5,806 nucleotides of DNA. It comes from Legionellales bacterium UBA4722 (GTDB taxonomy: Bacteria > Pseudomonadota > Gammaproteobacteria > DSM-16500). The DNA is taken from the NCBI GenBank assembly GCA_002404295.1, contig DHJK01000136.1:295-6100 (forward strand). The letters are read 5' to 3'. Within the stretch, counting starts at the first letter, position 1. Each line of letters starts with the position of its first letter. The notes beneath the pieces are model-generated. The model was given only the letters and a program-made list of their open reading frames with translations, had not been told where the DNA came from and did no database searches. This document shows positions 1 through 5,307 of the stretch, piece by piece. Both the position numbers and the translations under genes were made by a program.

Positions 1-1
1 G

Positions 2-622
2 CAGAAAGATGTATTTTCTGAAAGAATTGATTATTTAGAAAATACTCCTGAATTAATTTTATTTAATTCCATGATGAGAATAATAAACAATCAGTTTTTT
101 GCCCTGCATAAAATTTCACCGGAGCTTGTGTCAAACATGGCTTCAATTATAAGTAATAATCTATCAAAAGAAGTTATTCAAAGCGATCCGAATAAAATTG
201 TGAATCAAAATAATTTTAATGTACTTGAAAATGAAAAAAACCATCATATAGAAGATAAAAAACTATTAGATGCTCGTTTAAATAATTTAGAAGAAGAAAA
301 TTTAAATATTATTTCGTCAATTAAAGAGCCTGCGAAAAACAGTGAAATAAAAATACAAACACCAAGAAGGAAACGAGTGAATCTACTTGATGCACTAAAA
401 ACAGCACAAGAAAACTCTGAACAAAAACTACAAGAAAATAACGAAGCTAAATCACAAGGGTTATTAGCAACAACCGGTTTATTTATTTCTAGGCCTAGTC
501 AGAATGCTACAATCGACAAAAGCCAACAAATGCGTACTTTAGAAAAAGCCAGTAACGATAGTAATACAGCGCCAGATAAAGATGCTCCTACTCAACAAGA
601 AACTCCAAGACGTACATTTTAA
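2..622 (+). CDS. C-terminal part of an unrecognised polar, low-complexity protein (5' end outside the window)
   Basis: I do not recognise this protein. The frame is open from base 2 to the TAA at 620-622 (206 codons). No stop lies upstream of the ATG at 71, and no convincing Shine-Dalgarno sequence precedes that ATG, so the gene very probably starts outside the window. The visible part begins with a helix-like segment (ERIDYLENTPELILFNSMM) and continues as a Glu/Asn/Lys-rich, probably coiled or disordered region. The motif TPRR occurs twice: as TPRRKR (bases 359-376) and as the near-terminal TPRRTF (602-619). PRRKR is a short basic cluster of the kind seen in nuclear localisation signals. There is no signal peptide or membrane segment in the visible part. 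A 60-base sample (241-300) has 14 G+C, far below glnII. A long polar C-terminus would suit a secreted effector in a Legionellales genome, but that is only inference. The coding call is sure; the function is unknown. Confidence 0.75.
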   Translation, partial: QKDVFSERIDYLENTPELILFNSMMRIINNQFFALHKISPELVSNMASIISNNLSKEVIQSDPNKIVNQNNFNVLENEKNHHIEDKKLLDARLNNLEEENLNIISSIKEPAKNSEIKIQTPRRKRVNLLDALKTAQENSEQKLQENNEAKSQGLLATTGLFISRPSQNATIDKSQQMRTLEKASNDSNTAPDKDAPTQQETPRRTF

Positions 623-670
623 ATAGATGGGTGCTCTCTTGCGTTAACTGCAAAATTTTAAATCCACTTA

Positions 671-798
671 CGTCATTGCGGGCTGGGGAATCGACACGAT
701 TTCCTAGACCGGATAGAGAAGAGACTCGTGATTTGCAGGGATACTTCATCTTACATTTGTAGTTCTCGTCATTGCAACATCTAACAATCACAATGACG
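671..798. repeat. Dispersed-repeat-like element with CGTCATTG inverted termini
   Basis: This non-coding stretch lies between the convergent left-edge gene and glnII. It begins with CGTCATTG (671-678) and ends with the reverse complement CAATGACG (791-798), giving 8-bp inverted ends on a 128-bp element. The nine-base word CGTCATTGC occurs twice in direct orientation (671-679 and 767-775). The interior also contains CACGA and TCGTG in inverted positions and is more GC-rich than the flanks. Sequences around CGTCATTGC are familiar as short intergenic repeats in Legionella, Coxiella and Rickettsia-like genomes. Only one copy lies in this window, so its repetitive nature is inferred. Confidence 0.4.
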
Positions 799-807
799 AG
801 AATTTTT
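763..807 (+). terminator. Terminator-like hairpin
   Basis: A perfect 12-bp inverted repeat, TTCTCGTCATTG (763-774) with CAATGACGAGAA (791-802), has a 16-base loop and is followed by five T residues (803-807). It reads as a rho-independent terminator on the plus strand, about 140 bases after the stop of the left-edge gene. In the minus direction, the exit side of glnII, no T-run follows. It also forms the right end of the repeat-like element, so it may be a repeat end rather than a dedicated terminator. Confidence 0.5.
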
Positions 808-829
808 CAGTCATGTAGAGCTTCAACAA

Positions 830-1912
830 TTACCCAATTACTTTATCAGACACACCTTCTTCAAGTTCTACACCACATATAGTCTCAACCAATACCGCCG
901 CAACTTCATACGGATTCGCATTTGCACCCGGTCTGCGATCTTCTATATAACCATAGCCTAGATTCGCAACAGGACGTGGAATTCTTACTGAAGCCCCACG
1001 ATTTCCAATACCTGCAACAAATTCTGACATATGTGCAGTTTCGTGCTTCCCTGTTAAGCGTAATTCTAAATCATGTCCATAGACCGCAATATGTTTATTG
1101 TGTGTTTTTTCTAATGCACTAATAGCTTTATTAATCGCGGTCATTCCTGTTTTAGAATCGCGCATCGCTTCCGTTGAAAAATTAGTGTGCTTGCCTGCGC
1201 CATTCCAATCCCCTTTCACAGGTTTTGGGTGCAGCTTTGCGGTGATGTCGTACTCTTCACCGATGCGATACAACAACCAGCGAGCTAGCCATAAATGATC
1301 ACAGACAGTGACTGGATCTGCACTTTCTGTGTCTATACCGCGGTAGCCAATCTGGAACTCCCACTGACCGGGCATTACTTCCGCATTGGTTCCATAAAGC
1401 ATGAGGCCAGCATCTAAGCAGGCTTGTGCGTGTTCTTCGACTAAATGTCGGCCAAATACCTCATCTGCGCCTACGCCGCAGTAAAAAGGTCCTTGGGGTG
1501 CTGGATAGCCGCGATCTGGCCAGCCTAAGGGTTGTTGGCCGCTAAATAAGGTATATTCTTGTTCAAAACCAAGCCAGGGTTGATATATATGTCCGCCCTG
1601 CTCCATCAGTTGCACTAATCTGCTGCGCTTGTTGCTAATATGCGGCGTTCCATCAGGATTTAAGACTTCACATAAAGCAAGAAAATTACCTTCGCCCAGA
1701 ATTGGATCATCGACAATACGGACGGGTTGAAGGATTAAATCTGAATCATGTCCAACGGCTTGGTATGTAGAAGAACCATCAAAGCTCCATTGAGGAAAAT
1801 CAATTGGATTATAGGTTTCTTGAGCCAATGGAATAATTTTGACTTTAGAGCGTAATGTTTGTGTTGGATTGCTGCCATCAATCCAAATATAAGTGACTTG
1901 TGATATAAACAT
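830..1912 (-). CDS. glnII: Glutamine synthetase type II (eukaryotic-type GSII)
   Basis: This enzyme makes glutamine from glutamate and ammonia with ATP in the cytoplasm. The 360-residue protein is full length for GSII; bacterial GSI is about 470 residues. Visible signatures are YIWIDG (8-13) and FPQWSFDGSST (39-49) in the beta-grasp domain. The catalytic domain shows GFEQEYTL (115-122, metal-binding glutamates), GVGAD (146-150), TNAEVMPGQWEFQIG (175-189), DHLWLAR (205-211), NGAGKHTNFST (237-247), RLTGKHET (285-292), NRGASVRIPR (304-313) and EDRRPGANANPY (324-335). All core active-site segments look intact. The ATG at 1910-1912 is supported by AGAGGA at 1918-1923 on the minus strand. GSII lacks the GSI tyrosine adenylylation loop, so GlnE control is not expected. 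A 60-base sample (1441-1500) has 32 G+C, much higher than neighbouring genes, which hints at different ancestry. The gene is monocistronic, divergent from the BON lipoprotein gene. Confidence 0.97.
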   Translation of the reverse strand: MFISQVTYIWIDGSNPTQTLRSKVKIIPLAQETYNPIDFPQWSFDGSSTYQAVGHDSDLILQPVRIVDDPILGEGNFLALCEVLNPDGTPHISNKRSRLVQLMEQGGHIYQPWLGFEQEYTLFSGQQPLGWPDRGYPAPQGPFYCGVGADEVFGRHLVEEHAQACLDAGLMLYGTNAEVMPGQWEFQIGYRGIDTESADPVTVCDHLWLARWLLYRIGEEYDITAKLHPKPVKGDWNGAGKHTNFSTEAMRDSKTGMTAINKAISALEKTHNKHIAVYGHDLELRLTGKHETAHMSEFVAGIGNRGASVRIPRPVANLGYGYIEDRRPGANANPYEVAAVLVETICGVELEEGVSDKVIG

Positions 1913-1949
1913 AAGCTTCCTCTGAGATGGTTAAAATAAACAGGCTATG

Positions 1950-1989
1950 AGTATAATTGAATGTACAGAAAGAGTCACAACCTCTTTCT
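1950..1989 (-). promoter_or_regulatory. Candidate glnII promoter with an overlapping dyad
   Basis: On the minus strand a -10-like TATACT lies at 1950-1955. A weak -35-like TTGTGA lies at 1975-1980, with a 19-base spacer that is longer than ideal. The -35 region sits in a perfect 8-bp inverted repeat: AGAAAGAG (1967-1974), a 7-base loop, then CTCTTTCT (1982-1989). The dyad could be an operator. I see no sigma-54 -24/-12 pair and no NtrC-type GCAC-N5-TGGTGC site. The assignment rests on pattern only. Confidence 0.35.
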
Positions 1990-2108
1990 TAATTTGATGG
2001 TTTTACAGCATTTTTAACATAAAATAATCAATAGAATACACTATCTCTTATTCTGCTTAAGACGCACTCAAAGCGTCTATCTTATTGATAATAATGTAAA
2101 AATATATA

Positions 2109-2138
2109 TTAAGAACACCACCTAAAACGATTTATAAT
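2109..2138 (+). promoter_or_regulatory. Candidate promoter of the BON lipoprotein gene
   Basis: A consensus -10 TATAAT (2133-2138) has a 4-of-6 match to the -35 consensus, TTAAGA (2109-2114), 18 bases upstream. Transcription would start near 2145, giving a leader of about 50 bases. A perfect 10-bp palindrome AGTTATAACT (2150-2159) lies just downstream of the predicted start and could be an operator. The gene's Shine-Dalgarno AGGAG is at 2183-2187, nine bases from the ATG. Confidence 0.45.
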
Positions 2139-2196
2139 GGTAAGGTATGAGTTATAACTTGAAACGGACCCGGTCATTTAATAGGAGTAACAAATC

Positions 2197-2550
2197 ATGT
2201 CTAAACTCAAATTACTTATTTCTAGTCTTATTATTGCGTTACCTCTTGCTAGCATTACTGTTTTATCTGGCTGTGCGAGTGTCACTAGCCAACCCTCAGT
2301 AGGTAAATATCAATGCGCAAATCACTGTAGTAATAAAATCACAAACTCAATTATCAGTCGCATTAATGCCAACAGCGGCCTGAGCGCATTACCTATTGAA
2401 GTGAGCACATGTCACCATGTCGTCACTCTGAGTGGTACAGTGTATAACCAACAGCAATTACATGATGTATTATATATCGCAAGCCATACTCGACATGTAG
2501 CTTTAGTGAGAACTGGAATACTTGTTAGAGATCCTTTTGTTAACCATTAG
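2197..2550 (+). CDS. BON-domain outer-membrane lipoprotein
   Basis: This is a small envelope lipoprotein of 117 residues. Residues 1-25 form a signal peptide with a Lys-containing N-region and a hydrophobic core, ending in the lipobox LSGC with Cys26 as the lipidated residue. Ala at +2 does not match the Asp inner-membrane retention signal, so Lol transport to the outer membrane is expected. Residues about 48-112 form one BON domain: an amphipathic helix (ITNSIISRI), then the strand-turn-strand core VVTLSGTVYNQQQLHDVLYIA and the closing strand VALVRTGILVRD. BON domains, as in OsmY, usually bind membranes or proteins of the envelope. The exact role here is unknown. Cys40, Cys44 and Cys72 remain in the mature protein and could form a disulfide, which is not typical of BON proteins. 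The start is set by AGGAG at 2183-2187. A strong terminator follows, so the gene is probably transcribed alone. Confidence 0.85.
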   Translation: MSKLKLLISSLIIALPLASITVLSGCASVTSQPSVGKYQCANHCSNKITNSIISRINANSGLSALPIEVSTCHHVVTLSGTVYNQQQLHDVLYIASHTRHVALVRTGILVRDPFVNH

Positions 2551-2591
2551 AATTTCTGACGTTATCTAGTTTCTACTTGAGAGGTAAAGCC

Positions 2592-2624
2592 ATGCAGAAG
2601 ACCCGAAAAGTCTTCTGCATTTTT
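2592..2624 (+). terminator. Rho-independent terminator of the BON lipoprotein gene
   Basis: A perfect 11-bp stem, ATGCAGAAGAC (2592-2602) with GTCTTCTGCAT (2610-2620), has a 7-base loop and a T-run through 2624. It begins 42 bases after the lipoprotein stop. The minus side has no T-run, so it should not serve the convergent membrane-protein gene, whose stop codon begins at 2628. Confidence 0.88.
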
Positions 2625-2627
2625 ATG

Positions 2628-2996
2628 TTAAAAAAACCAAGTTTCGGGGTTAGAGATAGGCTGGTTACGCATTAAGGATTTAAGTCCTTTTGCAGCGCGA
2701 ATAAGCCACCATATCATGCAAAGTGGAATGAGTACGACTCCAATAGCAATAATCAAGGAAGCGCCAGCTATTGAAGAATATAAAATTCCTATCCAGAAGG
2801 AACGGATAATATAGTGGTAGTGACTTTTCAAATAGCTTTTAGCATCATTTTCGAAAATATAACCAAAAATTACACCGATAATGGGTAAAATAGGTAATAC
2901 AATAGTTGCCAAATAGAGTACATAAATGGTGTATGCCATTTTTCGTGTAGCCTGGTCTTCTTGATCTATATTAGAAGTAGGAGTGTTGCTTTCCAT
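2628..2996 (-). CDS. Small inner-membrane protein, COG3671/DUF4870-like
   Basis: This is a 122-residue integral membrane protein of unknown function. Residues 1-19 are polar and probably cytoplasmic. A hydrophobic helix spans about 22-47. The characteristic stretch SHYHYIIRSFWIGILY (58-73) follows, and then two closely packed hydrophobic segments to about residue 99, before the conserved-looking tail WWLIRAAKGLKSL (96-108). The His/Arg/Phe/Trp pattern ahead of the second helix and the Arg-Lys-Gly after the last one resemble the uncharacterised COG3671 membrane proteins common in proteobacteria, which usually have three helices. No enzyme motif is visible. The ATG at 2994-2996 is preceded by GGAG (3005-3008, minus strand) with eight bases between. 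The gene is divergent from the GIY-YIG gene and convergent with the lipoprotein gene. The family match is from pattern memory. Confidence 0.8.
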   Translation of the reverse strand: MESNTPTSNIDQEDQATRKMAYTIYVLYLATIVLPILPIIGVIFGYIFENDAKSYLKSHYHYIIRSFWIGILYSSIAGASLIIAIGVVLIPLCMIWWLIRAAKGLKSLMRNQPISNPETWFF

Positions 2997-3011
2997 ATTG
3001 GCTGCTCCATA

Positions 3012-3040
3012 ATTATAGGAAAAAATATGATATCTTGTTT
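3012..3040 (-). promoter_or_regulatory. Possible promoter of the COG3671-like gene
   Basis: A consensus TATAAT lies at 3012-3017 on the minus strand, with a weak TAAACA 18 bases upstream (3036-3041). Transcription would start at about 3005, on top of the Shine-Dalgarno GGAG (3005-3008). That leaves almost no leader and weakens the assignment. The true promoter may lie further upstream in the divergent region. Confidence 0.25.
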
Positions 3041-3057
3041 AAAACAGCGATGCAATC

Positions 3058-3079
3058 AGTGTATTAAATTGAATACACT
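3058..3079. promoter_or_regulatory. Operator-like palindrome between divergent genes
   Basis: AGTGTATT (3058-3065), a six-base spacer (AAATTG), then AATACACT (3072-3079) form a perfect 8-6-8 dyad. It is in the 111-bp region between the divergent COG3671-like and GIY-YIG genes. The size and symmetry suit a dimeric helix-turn-helix repressor. No T-run follows and it lies upstream of both genes, so a terminator is unlikely. It overlaps a possible -35 (TTGAAT, 3069-3074) for the GIY-YIG gene, paired with TTTATA at 3092-3097 (17-base spacer). The regulator is unknown. Confidence 0.45.
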
Positions 3080-3107
3080 ATTCAGAAACCATTTATAGGA
3101 TAGGCTA

Positions 3108-3407
3108 ATGTCCAATACAAGCATCAATCAGAGTACATATTGGGTATATATATTAAATTGTGATAACGGAAGTTTTTACACGGGCTACACAACCAATCTC
3201 ACGCGACGCTTTCAAGAGCATCTTGCAGGAACTGATAAATGTAAATATACGCGTAGCTTTAAACCACTTGGAATTGCACAGAGTTGGCAAATTACAGGCA
3301 CACAATCTACGGCAATGAAAATTGAAAAATTTATTAAACGGCTTTCTAAGCAAAAAAAGCAGGAGTTAGTTTTACATCCTGATTGTTTATTAAGTTGGTT
3401 GAAGTAA
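3108..3407 (+). CDS. GIY-YIG domain protein, UPF0213 (YhbQ/YazA-like)
   Basis: This is a 99-residue single-domain GIY-YIG protein, the usual size for the UPF0213 family. The two-part signature appears as WVYIL (12-16) and FYTGYT (23-28). It is followed by TNLTRRFQEHLAG (29-41) with the catalytic-type Arg33/Arg34 and His38. Further on are KYTR (46-49), the linker FKPLGI, and a helix with Glu73 in AMKIEKFIKRLSKQKKQELV, the position of the metal-binding glutamate in GIY-YIG nucleases. All expected catalytic positions look filled, so nuclease activity is plausible, although the cellular role of this family is poorly defined. The ATG is supported by AGGA at 3097-3100 with seven bases of spacing. 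A bidirectional terminator follows the stop. The gene probably stands alone and lacks phage or intron context, so a homing function is not suggested. Confidence 0.93.
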   Translation: MSNTSINQSTYWVYILNCDNGSFYTGYTTNLTRRFQEHLAGTDKCKYTRSFKPLGIAQSWQITGTQSTAMKIEKFIKRLSKQKKQELVLHPDCLLSWLK

Positions 3408-3422
3408 GTTATTTATAATGAG

Positions 3423-3464
3423 AAAAACGCTGTCATCCCAAGCATACAGGATGACAGCGATTTT
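3423..3464. terminator. Bidirectional terminator between convergent genes
   Basis: A perfect 11-bp stem, CGCTGTCATCC (3428-3438) with GGATGACAGCG (3449-3459), encloses a 10-base loop. AAAAA precedes it (3423-3427) and ATTTT follows it (3460-3464), so both strands show a T-run after the stem. It sits between the stops of the GIY-YIG gene (3407) and the DUF378 gene (3482) and can serve both. CTGTCATCC/GGATGACAG words are common in intergenic repeats of related bacteria, so the hairpin may derive from such a repeat. Confidence 0.88.
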
Positions 3465-3481
3465 ATAAATCATAAAATTTG

Positions 3482-3733
3482 TTATTTTTTGTTATTGCAG
3501 CATTCTTTGCTATGGCAGCATTTGCTGTTTTTGCAGCACATAGCTTTGAAAAAAATAGCTAGCAATGCAGCAACACCGATGATGATATAGACAGCACGTG
3601 CAGCTGTTGTATCAGCACCCAATGACATTGTCACAAGATTATATTCAGGGTTGATGCCCACTAAACCCCAATTAAGACCGCCAACAATAAGTAAAATCCA
3701 AGTTAACCAACCAATCGGTCCATGCTTTTTCAT
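3482..3733 (-). CDS. DUF378 family inner-membrane protein with a double-cysteine tail
   Basis: This is an 83-residue membrane protein. The first helix (about 9-27) contains the DUF378 hallmark GGLNWGLVGI (18-27). A short loop with NLVTMSLGAD (32-41) leads to the second helix (about 46-64), which begins ARAVYIIIGVAAL. The core is typical of DUF378 proteins, whose function is not known. The unusual part is the C-terminus: three six-residue units, CCKNSK, CCHSKE and CCNNKK (66-83). They give six cysteines in evenly spaced pairs plus one histidine, suggesting metal binding or thiol chemistry. The positively charged tail probably faces the cytoplasm. The start is fixed by a strong AAGGAG at 3741-3746 (minus strand) with seven bases of spacing. 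The gene shares a bidirectional terminator with the GIY-YIG gene and has its own upstream region of about 170 bases after the ankH stop. Confidence 0.9.
   Translation of the reverse strand: MKKHGPIGWLTWILLIVGGLNWGLVGINPEYNLVTMSLGADTTAARAVYIIIGVAALLAIFFKAMCCKNSKCCHSKECCNNKK
3485..3538 (-). repeat. Three tandem 18-bp units encoding the CCxxxx tail
   Basis: On the minus strand, units at 3521-3538, 3503-3520 and 3485-3502 each begin TGCTGC and continue with an A-rich 12-base segment. Each encodes Cys-Cys plus four polar residues. The units differ by several substitutions but have no gaps. The array ends exactly at the stop codon, consistent with expansion by duplication at the end of the gene. 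Confidence 0.75.
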
Positions 3734-3801
3734 GTCTTGACTCCTTTTAAACAGCTTAAAGTGATGGCGGCTTCGCGTTTTGCGAAGTGCTACAGCGATT
3801 T

Positions 3802-3831
3802 AGAATAGCATAGTTTTTAAAGACACGTCAC
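3802..3831 (-). promoter_or_regulatory. Candidate promoter of the DUF378 gene
   Basis: On the minus strand, an extended -10 TGC-TATTCT (hexamer 3802-3807) is preceded by GTGACG (3826-3831), a 4-of-6 match to the -35 consensus, with an 18-base spacer. Transcription would begin near 3795 and give a leader of about 60 bases. The leader would contain a perfect 6-bp GC-rich hairpin, CTTCGC (3771-3776) with GCGAAG (3782-3787). The hairpin has no T-run and is therefore not a terminator. Confidence 0.35.
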
Positions 3832-3906
3832 TGGAAAAAGTGAATTTTAGTAGCTCAAAATAATGGCGATTTAGTATCTTATGCTTAATTTTATGCAATT
3901 CCATTA

Positions 3907-5298
3907 TTAGCGAAGCGCCACGCCATGTTTTTTCAAAATGCGCATAAAATGCTGGCCTTCATCACTCTGATCTTCATAACAGTAGGATTTGACATAATTC
4001 AGTAGAATATGTTTGTAACGCAGATCAGAAAACACATTTAAAATATCTTCAATACGGGTTTCATTGAGCGCATTATCCTCCCTACAACTTTGATATAAAA
4101 TAGCAGCTAAAATTTCAGCTTTACAGGCTTGGCGGACTGGGTTCGCATGTTTTAAACTTTGAATACATAAATTAAGGGCGCGGTCTTTGTTCCACTCGCG
4201 CCATTGTTTAAAAAAGTTCAATGCAATAGATTTATAACGTGGAATATTTTTATCAAAGTCAGGGGTTCTTGAAAATAGTAAAAAGAATAACGCGGGAATA
4301 CAGGCTTCCACATTTGCCCATGAACAATTACCGCTGATTTGCGCGGCGACTTTAATTTCAGTGATGGGGGTTAAATTTAACAATGAAGGTAATTGTTCAT
4401 TTACAAATTCATTGGATTTCTTTTTATAGATTAAATTTCTAATAAAATCGACAGTCACTAAGGGGCTGTTATTGATATGATATAAAAAAACATTATCGAA
4501 TAGTCGGCTATCCTCTCTGCGATCACATTTTACTAAGATATCCCCTACTTTTATAAAAGTGATTGCGTGCCCCTCATAACCAATGGGGATAATCAAAGGC
4601 TCTTGCTGAATGAGGGAGTCAATTTCGGGGCGATGTTTATCTATATTTGTGCGATATTGTTGATATTTGATTAATTGAGCAGCGCGATTCAACACATCAA
4701 TCATAATTTGTATATGTTGAGAATAGCGCCGCCATTCGCGGGAAGCAAAATGATTTTTAAATTGCGTCAGTGATTCAGCAATAATGGCAAGACTGAATTC
4801 TAAAAAAAATCCTTCAAAATCGAGCTCTACAAATTGTTTATTTGGCGAGATAATATCGGCGGTACCGACTAATTCAAACATATGACCTAGCAATTTTGCA
4901 TTAATATAGTCTTGAGCAAATTCTAAATGAGCACCATATTGCAAAAATAATTTTTTTATCTCGTTCTGCTGACGCAATAGAGGCATCACTAACGCAGGTT
5001 GGCCTGCAAATGTATACGTATTCGGATTGGCGCCACGCTCAAATAATAACTTTGCCAAAGGGATATTATTATTTTCAGCGGCCCAATGCAACGCTGTGCC
5101 GCCTGTTGCATCTTGCAAATTCACATTGGCGCCATAGTCAATTAAAATTTTTACAATCTCAATATTGTCAGCAATTGCAGCTTCTATGAGCGGTGTAAAC
5201 CCATACTCATCAAACATATTAAGAGGGGCGCCTGAACGCAAGTACGCCTGCACTTGATCCATTTGTTCTTCTATAATCGCATCAGCAAGAGACATCAT
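3907..5298 (-). CDS. ankH: AnkH/LegA3-like ankyrin-repeat effector with a cysteine-protease-like domain
   Basis: This 463-residue protein has four N-terminal ankyrin repeats, at about 3-30, 32-63, 66-97 and 99-127. Typical elements are GFTPLIEAA, GANVNLQD and GGTALHWAAENN. The C-terminal part has candidate catalytic residues in the order of clan CE (Ulp1-like) cysteine proteases: His244 in GYEGHAITF, Asp259 in VKCDRRED, Gln320 and Cys325 in AQISGNCSWANVEA. Length and domain order match what I know of Legionella AnkH, a Dot/Icm effector also found in Coxiella and Rickettsiella. AnkH is reported to bind host LARP7 in the 7SK snRNP and to have a protease-like fold. Host-cell action and type IVB secretion are inferred here from that family. 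No signal peptide or membrane helix is seen. The start MMSLADAI has only a weak upstream GGG, so translation may be coupled to the upstream gene, whose stop is nine bases away. ATG at 5293-5295 is an alternative start. Confidence 0.8.
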   Translation of the reverse strand: MMSLADAIIEEQMDQVQAYLRSGAPLNMFDEYGFTPLIEAAIADNIEIVKILIDYGANVNLQDATGGTALHWAAENNNIPLAKLLFERGANPNTYTFAGQPALVMPLLRQQNEIKKLFLQYGAHLEFAQDYINAKLLGHMFELVGTADIISPNKQFVELDFEGFFLEFSLAIIAESLTQFKNHFASREWRRYSQHIQIMIDVLNRAAQLIKYQQYRTNIDKHRPEIDSLIQQEPLIIPIGYEGHAITFIKVGDILVKCDRREDSRLFDNVFLYHINNSPLVTVDFIRNLIYKKKSNEFVNEQLPSLLNLTPITEIKVAAQISGNCSWANVEACIPALFFLLFSRTPDFDKNIPRYKSIALNFFKQWREWNKDRALNLCIQSLKHANPVRQACKAEILAAILYQSCREDNALNETRIEDILNVFSDLRYKHILLNYVKSYCYEDQSDEGQHFMRILKKHGVALR

Positions 5299-5307
5299 TG
5301 TATGTTT

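Noticed and set aside
588..791. 67-codon minus-strand ORF
   Set aside because: It overlaps the end of the left-edge gene and the repeat-like element. The translation has no domain-like features, and no Shine-Dalgarno sequence was noticed.
922..1298. Two plus-strand ORFs of 66 codons antisense to glnII
   Set aside because: They lie wholly inside the well-supported glnII gene on the other strand and have no coding character of their own.
2060..2078. AGACGC/GCGTCT hairpin with a 7-base loop in the glnII/BON region
   Set aside because: Only six base pairs, with no T-run and no clear position relative to either candidate promoter.
3153..3353. 66-codon minus-strand ORF
   Set aside because: It is antisense to the GIY-YIG gene, whose motifs clearly establish the plus frame.
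3771..3787. CTTCGC/GCGAAG hairpin as the ankH terminator
   Set aside because: No T-run follows on the minus strand. It fits better as a small hairpin in the DUF378 leader.
3795..3874. Direct repeat GCGATTTAG at 3795-3803 and 3866-3874
   Set aside because: A nine-base match in AT-rich DNA of this length is expected by chance.
3859..3908. Inverted repeat AATAATGG/CCATTATT at the end of ankH as a terminator
   Set aside because: The stem is AT-rich, the loop is 34 bases, the arm overlaps the stop codon and only four T residues follow, so it is too weak to call.
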